From Candidatus Binatia bacterium (lineage in GTDB: Bacteria; Desulfobacterota; Binatia; UBA12015): a DNA stretch of 64,000 bases. Positions 22,033 to 31,399 of the stretch are shown here, one piece after another; position 1 is the stretch's first letter, and every line of letters begins with the position of its first letter. The position numbers and the translations under genes were made by a program. The notes beneath the pieces are model-generated. The model was not told where the DNA came from. It did not search any database and saw nothing but the letters and a program-made list of their open reading frames with translations. Location of the stretch: the NCBI GenBank assembly GCA_029248525.1, contig JAQWJE010000014.1:62001-126000 (forward strand). Reading direction: 5' to 3'.

Positions 22033-23172
22033 ATGAACGAGCCAAACTTACCGATCGAGCGCTTTCGCCGTACCTTTCTTCTGGCGCTGGTGGGCCTGAT
22101 CACCGCGGCATTCCTATGGATGATTCGGCCCTTCCTGACGCCGCTTCTCCTTGCCGCGATCCTGACGGGCCTGAGCTACCCACTACAGCAGCGAATCTCC
22201 CGCTTCACCGGTGGTCGAACAGCGCTGGCAGCAGCTCTGACCATCCTGCTTCTCCTTTTGGTCGTGGTCGGTCCCCTGCTCGCCTTTCTCGGCGTCGTTG
22301 CAAATCAGGCAGGAGACGTCACCGCCTCGATCACACCCTGGTTGCAAGAGCAGTTGGCGGCGTCCAAGGAAGGGAATCTCAGCGCAAGATTTCCCCTCCC
22401 GGAATTTCTCGCTCCCTATCAGGCCCAAATCTACTCCAAGCTGGGTGAGCTGACCTCCCTCGTCGGGCAATTCCTTTTCGCTACCGTCACCGCAGCCACG
22501 CGCGGGACGGCCAGCTTCCTCTTTGCGCTCTTCATCATGCTCTACTCCATGTTTTTCTTCCTTCGCGACGGCGAGAGCCTCCTCAAGCAAGTGCTCTACT
22601 ACATTCCGCTGCGCACACAGGACGAGCTTCGCATGGTCGAGAAGTTCGTCTCCATCACACGAGCAACTCTCAAGGGTTCTCTCGTGATCGGTGTTCTTCA
22701 GGGCGCCTTGGCAGGAAGTGCCTTTGCCGTCTCGGGCGTTCCGGCCGCAGCTTTCTGGGGGACCGTGATGGCCGTGCTGTCAACGATCCCCGGCCTCGGG
22801 GCGGCACTGGTCTGGGTGCCGGCCGCTGGATGGCTCTATGTGAGCGGTCACACAGGTGCGGCCGCGGGCCTGACGGTCTGGTGCCTCACGGTCGTCAGCA
22901 TGGTCGACAACGTGGTGAGGCCTCGCGTCGTGGGTCGCGATACGCAGATGTCGGATCTTATGATCATGCTCTCGACGCTCGGCGGCCTCCTCTTGTTCGG
23001 AGCAACGGGCCTCCTGGTCGGCCCGATCCTTGCGGGACTCTTTGTCACCGTCTGGGAAATCTATGGCGAGGCATTTGCGAGCTACCTGCCGGAAGTTCAC
23101 CTCACGCGAGACAACGTTCCCAAATCGGCGGACGGCTCTGCCCCTGACGCGGCCGATCCCCCGAGATCCTGA
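22033..23172 (+). CDS. AI-2E family (PerM/YhhT-like) membrane transporter
   Basis: A 379-residue polytopic inner-membrane protein with about eight predicted helices. Family features are the early FLTPLLLAAILTGLSYPL, the long periplasmic helical region with amphipathic residues at about 95-150, the GVLQGALAGSAFAVSGVPAAAFWG block, and MVDNVVRPRVVG near residue 292. Members are proposed autoinducer-2 exporters or Na+/H+ antiporters, and the substrate cannot be inferred. It is divergent from the small membrane protein/dgt operon. Confidence 0.92.
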   Translation: MNEPNLPIERFRRTFLLALVGLITAAFLWMIRPFLTPLLLAAILTGLSYPLQQRISRFTGGRTALAAALTILLLLLVVVGPLLAFLGVVANQAGDVTASITPWLQEQLAASKEGNLSARFPLPEFLAPYQAQIYSKLGELTSLVGQFLFATVTAATRGTASFLFALFIMLYSMFFFLRDGESLLKQVLYYIPLRTQDELRMVEKFVSITRATLKGSLVIGVLQGALAGSAFAVSGVPAAAFWGTVMAVLSTIPGLGAALVWVPAAGWLYVSGHTGAAAGLTVWCLTVVSMVDNVVRPRVVGRDTQMSDLMIMLSTLGGLLLFGATGLLVGPILAGLFVTVWEIYGEAFASYLPEVHLTRDNVPKSADGSAPDAADPPRS

Positions 23173-23382
23173 ACCTAAGCGCCCACGAGGACAACGCCCG
23201 GTAGGGTCGCCACGACCACTCCTGTCCTAGGTTCCAAGCCCTAATTTCGGTTGCCAATGAGGGGTGCGTTGGATAACCTTCGCTTTGTGCGAGGGGTGCC
23301 CAACTGCCGACTTCTTGAGCAGGAGCAACCGCCGAAACCGGGCAGCAGTCGCCCTGCCCCCAGGAAAGAATAGGACGAATCA

Positions 23383-24663
23383 ATGGCTTGGGACTTTTCT
23401 ACGGATCCGGAATTTCAGGAGAAACTCGACTGGGTTGCAAAATTTTGCCGGGAGGAAATCGAACCTCTCGACCTGATTTTCCCATACGCCGTCCGCTCGA
23501 AAGATCCCAAGATCAAAGCACTCGTCAAGCCGTTACAGGATCAGGTCAAGGCTCAAGGCCTCTGGGCACTCTTTCTGGATGAGGACCTCGGCGGACCGGG
23601 ATTCGGGCAGCTCAAACTCGGTCTGATCAACGAAATTCTCGGTCGCTACGGCTCAGCCCCGCAGATCTTCGGCGCCGCGGCACCCGACACCGGCAACATG
23701 GAAATGCTGGCGGCCTACGGCACCGAGGAACAGAAGGAACGTTGGCTCACGCCGATGCTGAACCAGGAACTCTGGTCCGCCTATTCCATGACCGAACCCC
23801 AGGGCGGCTCGGACCCTCGGCTCTTCAAAACCTTCGCGGAACGTGACGGCGACGAATGGGTCATCAACGGCGAGAAGTGGTTCACAAGCGCCGGGCGCGT
23901 AGCCGATATCCTCTTTGTGATGTGCACCAACGGCATGTTTGTCGTCCCCCGCAAAAGTCCGGGCGTCGAAATCATGCCCGAGCCGCGCTCCCACAACCAC
24001 ATCAAGTACACCGACGTTCGGGTTCCGGCGGATCACCTGCTCGGCCCGGAAGACGGTGCACGCGTCCTCGCGCAGCGCCGACTTGGAGGCGGTCGAATCC
24101 ACCATGCGATGCGTACGATCGCGCAGTGCAAGCTGGCGTTCGACATGATGTGCGAGCGAGCACTCAGCCGAGAGTCACACGGCAAGGTCATCGGCGAGCA
24201 TCAAATGGTTCAGGAGAAGATCGCCGAGTCCTACGCATCGATTCAAATGCTGCGACTATTCGTTCTCGAGACAGCCTGGAAGATCGACAACTCGAGCACC
24301 CAAGAGACTCGGACCGATATCGCCGCGGTAAAATATACAATGGCCAAAGTGCTGCGCGAGGTATCTTTCAACGCGCTTCATATTCTCGGATCATTGGGGA
24401 CCACCAACCTCACCCCGATCCAGGCGATGTATGCTGCGGCCCCCACCATGGGTATCGCTGACGGTGTCGACGAGGTTCATAAGGCCACAGTCGCTCGCAA
24501 TGTCCTGAAATCCTACACACCCCATGAGGGCTTTTTCCCAACAGAGTATTTCCCTGCCAAAAGAGAAGCCGCGTGGGAGAAGTACGAGCCCAAATTCGTC
24601 GCAGACCCCCAGCTCCGCGAAATGGCCGAGGGTTACGCAAAATATATCGCCTCGCGGACCTGA
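23383..24663 (+). CDS. Acyl-CoA dehydrogenase, ACAD10/11-like clade
   Basis: A 426-residue flavoprotein of the acyl-CoA dehydrogenase fold. FAD/substrate-binding blocks are AYSMTEPQGGSDP and WVINGEKWFTSAG. At the catalytic-base position the family consensus YEGT is replaced by ADGVDEVHKATVAR, so Asp would be the base, as in the ACAD10/11 clade. It introduces an alpha,beta double bond into an acyl-CoA, passing electrons to ETF. An amidohydrolase follows on the same strand after a strong hairpin, and a racemase operon converges from the right. Confidence 0.92.
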   Translation: MAWDFSTDPEFQEKLDWVAKFCREEIEPLDLIFPYAVRSKDPKIKALVKPLQDQVKAQGLWALFLDEDLGGPGFGQLKLGLINEILGRYGSAPQIFGAAAPDTGNMEMLAAYGTEEQKERWLTPMLNQELWSAYSMTEPQGGSDPRLFKTFAERDGDEWVINGEKWFTSAGRVADILFVMCTNGMFVVPRKSPGVEIMPEPRSHNHIKYTDVRVPADHLLGPEDGARVLAQRRLGGGRIHHAMRTIAQCKLAFDMMCERALSRESHGKVIGEHQMVQEKIAESYASIQMLRLFVLETAWKIDNSSTQETRTDIAAVKYTMAKVLREVSFNALHILGSLGTTNLTPIQAMYAAAPTMGIADGVDEVHKATVARNVLKSYTPHEGFFPTEYFPAKREAAWEKYEPKFVADPQLREMAEGYAKYIASRT

Positions 24664-24683
24664 TTTTTCAACGCGGAAAATTT

Positions 24684-24722
24684 GGCGTCCCGGCAGGTCA
24701 CAACATGCCCTGCCGGGACGCC
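24684..24722 (+). repeat. Perfect 14-bp inverted repeat between two catabolic genes
   Basis: The arms GGCGTCCCGGCAGG (24684-24697) and its exact complement (24709-24722) enclose an 11-nt loop. There is no T-tract after it, so it is not a typical intrinsic terminator. The hairpin begins 20 bp after the acyl-CoA dehydrogenase stop and ends 47 bp before the amidohydrolase start. It may stabilise or process the message, or bind a dimeric regulator. Confidence 0.75.
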
Positions 24723-24769
24723 TGAATCGTTCGACAGCGATCGCGAACGACGACGGGAGGCCGCTCCAA

Positions 24770-25933
24770 ATGAGTTATGCCGAACACCGAAGAATCATTG
24801 ATGTCGACAGCCATGTCATCGAACTCGATGACTTTCTGAGCAACGCCGCCACCCCCGAGGATCTCGCGCTGCTGCCAGCCATGTCCGACCAGCAAGACCT
24901 GGCAATGTCCGACGAGGGCCTCTCCCGTGGCAAGGAGCTTTTCGCAAAGCGACAGGCAGACCCCCGCGTCATGGCCAAATTCGAGGCGAGCCTAATGCAG
25001 GCACGCGGCAATGGTTGGAGTCGCCTCGGCGCCTTCGATCCGCACGAAAGATCGCATGCCCTCGACCTGATGGGCTTCGAGCGCCAATTTATCCTGCCGA
25101 CATTTTCCTTCCACCAGATCGGCCACTTGCAGGACAACGCCGCGTTGACCGCGGGTGCCCGGGCTCTGAATCGAGCCATGGGCGCCTTTTGCGCCCACGA
25201 CGAACGACTGTCCGCAATCGGTTACCTGCCCCTTCGGCTGGGCCCTGAGGTCGCCGGCTCGCTTCTGCAGGAAGGCCTCGCCGCCGGCTGCTTTACGTTC
25301 ATGGTCGATACCAACGAGCCTGATGACGACGCTCGCTCGTTCACGCACCCCGACTTCGATCCGGTCTGGGCCGCATTCGAAGCGGCCGGCCGGCCGTTTG
25401 TCGTTCATGTGGCCGTCAATGGCGAGTACGAGGCTGTCTCCAAAAGTTTCCAAAACAACGGCCGCGAACAACTCCAAGTCGCAGGCGATGCACCCTCGTC
25501 GCTGATCGGCTTTGTGGCCATCAAGAACAGCGCCGAACTTTTCCTCTCGGCCATGGTGCTCGACGGCGTCTTCGAGCGACATCCGGGGCTCCGAGGCATC
25601 TCCATGGAACATGGTGCCTTCTGGGTGCCGTCGTGGCTGCAGGCACTCGACTTCACGGCCAACTCGATGAAGCGCTTTGCACCGATGCCGGAGATGCCTT
25701 CCGAGACCGTGAGGCGTCATCTCAAATTCGCTCCCTTCGCCGGCGAGCCGCTGGGGTGGATCATCAAGAATATCGGGCCAGAGATGCTTGTCTTCGCATC
25801 AGACTACACACATCCCGAAGGCACCTCGGATCCGATCGGTAAATTCGAGGCCACCATGGGAGATTGCGACCAGGCCGTTTTCGACGCGTTCTATCACGGG
25901 AACATGGTCGAGATGCTCGGCCTCGACGAGTAG
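24770..25933 (+). CDS. Amidohydrolase-2 family metal-dependent hydrolase
   Basis: The product is 387 residues from ATG 24770, which has GGAGG about 10 nt upstream; the longer frame from 24524 overlaps the acyl-CoA dehydrogenase. It has a TIM-barrel amidohydrolase (COG2159-like) pattern: IIDVDSHVIE at the N-terminus, a histidine in VVHVAVNGE, a histidine in SMEHGAFW, and the late aspartate in VFASDYTHPEGT. Family members decarboxylate aromatic acids or hydrolyse lactones and amides. Its location in a lipid/terpenoid-type catabolic block suggests a ring or lactone substrate, but this is inference. Confidence 0.85.
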   Translation: MSYAEHRRIIDVDSHVIELDDFLSNAATPEDLALLPAMSDQQDLAMSDEGLSRGKELFAKRQADPRVMAKFEASLMQARGNGWSRLGAFDPHERSHALDLMGFERQFILPTFSFHQIGHLQDNAALTAGARALNRAMGAFCAHDERLSAIGYLPLRLGPEVAGSLLQEGLAAGCFTFMVDTNEPDDDARSFTHPDFDPVWAAFEAAGRPFVVHVAVNGEYEAVSKSFQNNGREQLQVAGDAPSSLIGFVAIKNSAELFLSAMVLDGVFERHPGLRGISMEHGAFWVPSWLQALDFTANSMKRFAPMPEMPSETVRRHLKFAPFAGEPLGWIIKNIGPEMLVFASDYTHPEGTSDPIGKFEATMGDCDQAVFDAFYHGNMVEMLGLDE

Positions 25934-26021
25934 CCCGCCCGAGAACGCAGTCCTTTCCCGCACTCGATCCCTCGCGGACCGGGGAGCGCACAGAAAAAGA
26001 GATCCAGGCTTTGCCGGGGCG

Positions 26022-26852
26022 CTAAGATTTCCCGGTCAACCAACGCGCGGGTTGCTCTTCGTCGGAGAAGAGCTGCGCTTGCCATCGCTGCATCCCCGAC
26101 AACCAGCGATCCACGTCAGCCCCCTTGCGCTTCACGTACTCCCCGACATCCGTGTGCGGAAGCACGTGAAATCGTTCTTCGGCAAGCGCCTCCATCACGC
26201 TATCGGCCACAGCCTCCGGCTGAAGGACGCCATCGCCGGCAGCCACATCCTTGCTGCCGGCAGCCAACTTGTCGGCGTCCGGACTGTTGAGCTCGATATT
26301 GGTCGCAACCGCCTGCGGACAAAGCACCGAGACACGAATCCCCTGATGCCCGTGCGTGATCGCGATCCACTCGGCAAGCCCGACCGCCGCGTGTTTGGTC
26401 ACCGCATAATGCATGGAGCCAAATTGAGACAGAAGGCCGGCTGCTGATGCCGTGTTCAGTAGATAGCCCTCACCGCGTTTCGCCATCGACGGAATCACCG
26501 CGCGCGCCGCATAGAGATGCGCCAGGACGTGGACCTCCCACATCCGCTGCAGATCCTCGACAGGTGCCTCCAATCCGCCGATCGTCACATAGCCTGCGTT
26601 GGAGACAAATAGATCGATCGGTCCCTGATCGCGTTCGGTTGCCTCAACCAAGCCCACAATGGCCTGCTCGTCGGTCACATCCACCCCCACGCCAGTCCCG
26701 CCAATGCCGGCCGCAACCTCTTGCGCTCCGGATTCGTCAAGGTCCGCGACCACCACATGACGCGCACCTTCGCGATGGAACCTCTCAGCCAGGCTGCGCC
26801 CAATCCCGCTGGCGCCACCCGTCACAACCACAACTTTGCCTTCGACTTTCAT
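26022..26852 (-). CDS. Short-chain dehydrogenase/reductase (SDR)
   Basis: The product is 276 residues from ATG 26852, which has a GGGGAGAG ribosome binding site. The Rossmann nucleotide motif is VVVTGGASGIGRS, the structural NAG motif is VSNAGYVTIGG, and the catalytic YxxxK is YAVTK. It is a classical SDR, probably oxidising a hydroxyacyl or alcohol intermediate. It is the last gene of the reverse SnoaL-racemase-SDR series and is convergent with the amidohydrolase. Confidence 0.9.
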   Translation of the reverse strand: MKVEGKVVVVTGGASGIGRSLAERFHREGARHVVVADLDESGAQEVAAGIGGTGVGVDVTDEQAIVGLVEATERDQGPIDLFVSNAGYVTIGGLEAPVEDLQRMWEVHVLAHLYAARAVIPSMAKRGEGYLLNTASAAGLLSQFGSMHYAVTKHAAVGLAEWIAITHGHQGIRVSVLCPQAVATNIELNSPDADKLAAGSKDVAAGDGVLQPEAVADSVMEALAEERFHVLPHTDVGEYVKRKGADVDRWLSGMQRWQAQLFSDEEQPARWLTGKS

Positions 26853-26938
26853 ATTCGCTCTCCCCGATTCGGTTCTCGGCCGCACCCCGAGCCTCGGCGA
26901 ACCGAGTCGTCGCGGTGATCCGAGTCATCGCGGAACGA

Positions 26939-28081
26939 TCAGGCGATCGCTCCATCCTTGCGCAGTGCGCTGATCTCAACGGGGCTGAACCCGCTTTCCT
27001 CCAGAACGGGATCCGTATCGGCCCCGGTCCAGGCCGGTGACGGTCCAGGCTCGCCAGGGGTCCGGTCCAGTCGAGGTGTCGGCACCATCTCGGGCATGGC
27101 GGCACCTTCCACGAAGGTGCCGCGCGCCACATGGTGCGGGTGCTCGCGTGCTTCGCTGAAGTTCAGGACCGGCGCAAAACACGCATCGGTCCCCTCCAGC
27201 AGTTCGCACCAATGGTCGCGCGTCTGGGTGGCGAAAATACTCGCCATCTTCTCGCGAAGTGCGGCCCATTGCTTCGGGTCGTCGCGGTCGGGCAGCTCGG
27301 CTGGGTCCAGGCCGAGCTTTTCCAGCAAGAGCGCGTAGAAATGTCCTTCGATCGGCGCCACGCTGACGTATTTTCCGTCGCTGGTCTCGTAGACATTATA
27401 ATAAGGCGCGCCGCCGTCGAAAAGATTCGAGCCCATGGCGTCGGTGTGCATGCCGGACTCATGCATCGCGTAAAAAGGTGCAGCCAGAGACATCACCCCG
27501 TCGATCATGGCTGCATCCACGACCTGCCCCTTGCCGGAGCCCCGCGCTTCCAGCAATGCACAGACCACCCCGTAGGCCAGAGACATCCCGCCGCCCGCAA
27601 AGTCACCCACCACCGTCAGCGGCGGCACCGGAGGACCGCCGCGGGGCCCAATCGCCCGCACGACGCCGGTCAGTGATTCGTAGTTCAGAGAATGTCCGGC
27701 GGATTGCGCAAGCGGACCCTCCTGCCCCCAGCCCGTCAACCGGCCGTAGACCAACGCCCGGTTGCGCTGCAAAAGCACATCGGGCCCCAGACCGAGCCGC
27801 TCGACCACACCGGGACGAAAGGATTCCAGAAAGATTTCAGCTCCTTCGACAAGACGACAAACCACCTCGACACCCTGCGCACTCTTGAGGTCGACGGCAA
27901 TCGACCGACGACCGCGGTCCCAGAAGTTATGAGGGCGAGCCACGGGGTCTGCCGGCACATCCGAGATCCGATCCACCCGAATCACCTCGGCGCCCATATC
28001 GCCCAGTTTCAATGTGGCAAACGGCAGAGCCCCCATCCCGGCCAACTCGATGATCTTTACTCCCTGCAGCGGTCCACCCAT
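26939..28081 (-). CDS. Alpha-methylacyl-CoA racemase (CoA-transferase family III fold)
   Basis: A 380-residue protein. It matches the alpha-methylacyl-CoA racemase branch rather than generic CaiB: the histidine in SAGHSLNYESLTG, the aspartate in QVVDAAMIDG, and the block FDGGAPYYNVYETSDGKY are all characteristic. The enzyme interconverts 2R- and 2S-methylacyl-CoA, which is needed before beta-oxidation of branched-chain and sterol-side-chain acids. It is flanked by an SDR downstream (86 bp) and a SnoaL-like gene upstream (172 bp), all reverse. Confidence 0.9.
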   Translation of the reverse strand: MGGPLQGVKIIELAGMGALPFATLKLGDMGAEVIRVDRISDVPADPVARPHNFWDRGRRSIAVDLKSAQGVEVVCRLVEGAEIFLESFRPGVVERLGLGPDVLLQRNRALVYGRLTGWGQEGPLAQSAGHSLNYESLTGVVRAIGPRGGPPVPPLTVVGDFAGGGMSLAYGVVCALLEARGSGKGQVVDAAMIDGVMSLAAPFYAMHESGMHTDAMGSNLFDGGAPYYNVYETSDGKYVSVAPIEGHFYALLLEKLGLDPAELPDRDDPKQWAALREKMASIFATQTRDHWCELLEGTDACFAPVLNFSEAREHPHHVARGTFVEGAAMPEMVPTPRLDRTPGEPGPSPAWTGADTDPVLEESGFSPVEISALRKDGAIA

Positions 28082-28253
28082 GAGACACTCCTTTTATTTC
28101 CCGCGGGACAGCTCCAAAAGCCCCGACCCTTCCCTTAGAGCAAATCTGGAGAAAACGACCAACCCCGCATCCATCGCAAATCCGCGAACGAACACCCGGC
28201 AAAACACGCCATCGAGCCATTTGTGCCCGGCGCGCGCACCGCACCGGTATCCT

Positions 28254-28706
28254 TCAGGAAGTCGGAGCCCGTCGAACAACGCCATCCGTTTCCACGTGGA
28301 CCCGGTCCAGACGCAAGGATGCGATCTGCCAATGCCCCGTCTGATCGGCGCGATAGCGTTCCCGGTACCAGCCGAATCCGTGAATACAGGCACCGCCCTG
28401 GTCCTCGGGAAACCACAACCGGTCCTCCATGGCCCAGACGCCCGATGCGCGATCCGGTTCGGTAATATCGATCTCATGGGTATGCCCGTGATGAACGGTG
28501 CGCACGCCGGCGAGAATCGGCGCCAGAAAGGCGCAGAAGGCAGCGCCGCCTTCGAGCAAGGGCGCCCCGTCCGCAGTCGTGTCGATCGATGCGTCGAGGG
28601 TGAATAGTTGCTCCATCATAGGCCAATCCTGCCCATCAAGCGCCCTGAAATACCGGGCCTTGAGATGCCGGATAGCCTCGATCGCCACAAGATCGTCCAA
28701 CGTCAT
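28254..28706 (-). CDS. SnoaL/NTF2-like protein
   Basis: The product is 150 residues from ATG 28706; the frame reaches 28889 without homology. It has an NTF2-fold pattern: DDLVAIEAIRHLKARYFRALD as the first helices, then WPMMEQLFTLDASIDT, and beta strands ending HWQIASLRLDRVHVET. This is the SnoaL_4-type family seen next to sterol and xenobiotic catabolism genes, which includes cyclases, isomerases and dehydratases. The catalytic role is not predictable. It probably leads the reverse operon and is divergent from the PD40-TPR gene. Confidence 0.8.
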   Translation of the reverse strand: MTLDDLVAIEAIRHLKARYFRALDGQDWPMMEQLFTLDASIDTTADGAPLLEGGAAFCAFLAPILAGVRTVHHGHTHEIDITEPDRASGVWAMEDRLWFPEDQGGACIHGFGWYRERYRADQTGHWQIASLRLDRVHVETDGVVRRAPTS

Positions 28707-28855
28707 TTCGTTCACCCCTTCGCCGCTGCAGGGGATCATTTTGGCGGCCTCCGCGCAAAGGACCATGAATCGGCCCGCCCTTGGAGTCGGGGTGCTCCAT
28801 TGACGGTCCCCCAGCCTTCCGGCAACAATAGACCGTGAGCCGAGCCAACCCAGCG

Positions 28856-31321
28856 ATGCGAAGTATGATTTTGGGAGCGACCATCGCACTTACCCTGTGC
28901 GGCGGCATCTCGTCCGGCGCTGCCGAGGTGGCCGAGGTGGCCGGCGGAACCGCGGTCCGCAATCCCCACGGGGCAAACCTTGCAGCCGCTGCAGCCGGTG
29001 CGATCGCGAAGTCCGAGTCCCTCTTTCCGCTCGAGTCTGCGGGCGTGCCAATCGAGCCGGGCGTGCAGCTTCTCTACCCGGCTGATCAGACTCTTTTTCC
29101 ACCCGATATCGTCTCCCCGACGTTCCTGTGGCGCCCTGGATTTCCGACAAAAGGCCCCTGGGAGGTCACGGTGATCGACGATTCCGGGCGCCCCTTCGTG
29201 CGCGAGCGTACCGAGCATCCGAAGTGGCTTCCTGAAAGAGATCTCTGGAATGAGATCAAGCGGGTCAGCACCGGACAGAACGTCGAAGTGCGCGTCCGTA
29301 ATCTCGGATCCGGCAGCGGCGAGGATTCCGCAACGGAGACTGCGGCCACATCGTCGACGATCAGAATCAGCACATCGACCGACCCCGTCGGGGATTCGCT
29401 TTTCTACCGCGAAGTCCCTCTGCCCTTCTTGAAGGCAGTTCAGGATCCGTCCAAAATCCGTTGGCGCTACGGCACAATCGACATGGAAGATGGCCCGCCG
29501 ATCGTTCTGGAAAATCTGCCGGTTTGCGGCAATTGCCATTCCTTCGCCGACAATGGCTCGGTGCTGGGACTCGACGTCGACTATGGCAACGACAAGGGCG
29601 GTTACGGCTTGCTGCCGGTGTCCTCCCATATGGTGATGGACGACGAAAGCATCATCTCCTGGTCGGACTACAAACGCGACGATGGTGAGCTGACTTTCGG
29701 ATTGCTCTCGCGCGTTTCGCCCACCGGGCGCTATGTGATCAGTACGGTGAAAGACCGCTCGGTCTTCGTCGCTCGCGACGAGCTCATGATCTCCCAGCTC
29801 TTTTTCCCCATCAAGGGCATTCTTGTCGTGCACGACCGCGAGACGGGCAAGTTTTTTGCCCTGCCGGGCGCCGATGACCCGCGCTACGTGCAGACCAATC
29901 CGGTCTGGAGTCCTGACGGGAAAGAGATCCTCTTCGCCCGTACCGAGGCCCATCCTGACGACAAACTCGATCGCCCCAAGGCAGCTCTGCTGGATTTCAG
30001 CGATGTGCGCGAGTTCACCCGGGACGGCGAACCCTTCCGATACGACCTCTACCGAATCCCCTTCAACGCAGGAGAAGGCGGCACGCCCCTCCCGGTCGAA
30101 GGCGCGTCCGCCAACGGGATGAGCAACTACTTCCCGAAGTACTCACCGGACGGGAAATGGATCGTCTTCACCCAGTCCCGGGACTATATGCTGCTGCGGC
30201 CGGACAGCGAACTTTTCATCATACCGGCAGCCGGAGGACCGGCACGACGGTTGCGGTACAACACGGACCGCATGAACTCGTGGCATAGCTGGTCGTCGAA
30301 CAGTCGTTGGCTGGTATTTTCGTCCAAACAAAACGGGCCCTACACCCAGATGTGGCTCACGCATATTGACGCCGAAGGCAACGATACGCCGCCGGTGGTG
30401 CTGGACCGCTTCACGGACAGCGATCGAGCCGCCAACATTCCCGAGTTCGTCAATCTTCCCGGCGATGCGATCGCGGAGATTCGCGAAGAGTTCCTCGACC
30501 CGTACTCCTTTCTTCGTGCGGGTACGGCAAACGAGCGCACCGGCGACTACGTCGGCGCCGAACGAGCCTTTCGACGCGGGCTCGGGATCGCCCCCGAAGA
30601 CCCCGACCTGCGCAACTCGCTGGGTTGGACCCTTTTCCAGACCGAGCGAACGCCAGAGGCGCTTATCGAGTACCGACGAGCCCTCAAGGCGGATCCCGAC
30701 CACTCTCGCGCCCACAATAACCTGGCGCTCGCGCTTTTGGAGTTGGGGAACTTCACGGAGGCACTACGGCACCTGCAGCAATCGGCTCAGCTGGAGCCCC
30801 GCTGCGAGGTTTTCGCTGACCTCGGGCTGCTTCAGGACCAGCTCGGGCGAGAGGATCTGGCCCGGGAAAGCTACGAGAAGGCTTTTGCTCTCGGCGACAT
30901 CTGTCCGCAACCCCGCATGAATCTAGCCTCGATGCTCATGGAGGACGGCGCGTACGAAGAGGCGGTGGTCCACTACCGAAAGGCTGTTGCCATCAAGCCC
31001 GGGGCTCAGGCCTATACCGGCTTGGGATTTGCTCTCGACCAACTTGGGCAGTCCGACGAAGCAACAGCCGCTCATGAGAGCGCGGTCGCACTCGACCCCC
31101 AACTCGAGCAGGCACATCGGAATCTTGCACTGAACCATGCGCGAAAAAATCAGCTGGAGAAGGCCGTCGTTTCCTACCAGCGAGCCATCGCCTTGAACCC
31201 GCGGGTCTCGACCTATTATTCGCTCGCGGGAGTCCTGCGCGCACTCGGACGCGAAAAAGAGGCCGAGATCGAGTACGACAACGCCCGAGCCCTCTCGAAA
31301 CGACAACCACAAGCCTCTTAG
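28856..31321 (+). CDS. Secreted PD40 propeller/TPR protein with a CxxCH motif
   Basis: An 821-residue product from ATG 28856 (GTG 28835 is possible). A signal peptide is seen at residues 1-28. Residues 50-215 resemble an extracellular beta-sandwich. CGNCH at residues 224-228 is a c-type haem-binding motif inside the block LPVCGNCHSFADNGSVLGLD. A TolB/PD40-like beta-propeller follows (TNPVWSPDGKEILFA, FPKYSPDGKWIVFTQS) to about residue 540. At least seven TPRs fill residues 555-815. Similar single-CxxCH/TolB/TPR fusions are known from other phyla, but their function is not. It should act in the periplasm or outside the cell. Confidence 0.85.
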   Translation: MRSMILGATIALTLCGGISSGAAEVAEVAGGTAVRNPHGANLAAAAAGAIAKSESLFPLESAGVPIEPGVQLLYPADQTLFPPDIVSPTFLWRPGFPTKGPWEVTVIDDSGRPFVRERTEHPKWLPERDLWNEIKRVSTGQNVEVRVRNLGSGSGEDSATETAATSSTIRISTSTDPVGDSLFYREVPLPFLKAVQDPSKIRWRYGTIDMEDGPPIVLENLPVCGNCHSFADNGSVLGLDVDYGNDKGGYGLLPVSSHMVMDDESIISWSDYKRDDGELTFGLLSRVSPTGRYVISTVKDRSVFVARDELMISQLFFPIKGILVVHDRETGKFFALPGADDPRYVQTNPVWSPDGKEILFARTEAHPDDKLDRPKAALLDFSDVREFTRDGEPFRYDLYRIPFNAGEGGTPLPVEGASANGMSNYFPKYSPDGKWIVFTQSRDYMLLRPDSELFIIPAAGGPARRLRYNTDRMNSWHSWSSNSRWLVFSSKQNGPYTQMWLTHIDAEGNDTPPVVLDRFTDSDRAANIPEFVNLPGDAIAEIREEFLDPYSFLRAGTANERTGDYVGAERAFRRGLGIAPEDPDLRNSLGWTLFQTERTPEALIEYRRALKADPDHSRAHNNLALALLELGNFTEALRHLQQSAQLEPRCEVFADLGLLQDQLGREDLARESYEKAFALGDICPQPRMNLASMLMEDGAYEEAVVHYRKAVAIKPGAQAYTGLGFALDQLGQSDEATAAHESAVALDPQLEQAHRNLALNHARKNQLEKAVVSYQRAIALNPRVSTYYSLAGVLRALGREKEAEIEYDNARALSKRQPQAS

Positions 31322-31399
31322 AGTCCAATCAAAAGCCCCGAATAATCGAGCACCCCCAAGCAAATCGCAGTTGCTTTCGGCACCCGATGATGTCACATT

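Noticed and set aside
28082-28253. Possible extra small gene between the SnoaL-like and racemase genes
   Set aside because: The frames there have no start signal, no conserved pattern and are broken; it reads as ordinary intercistronic sequence.
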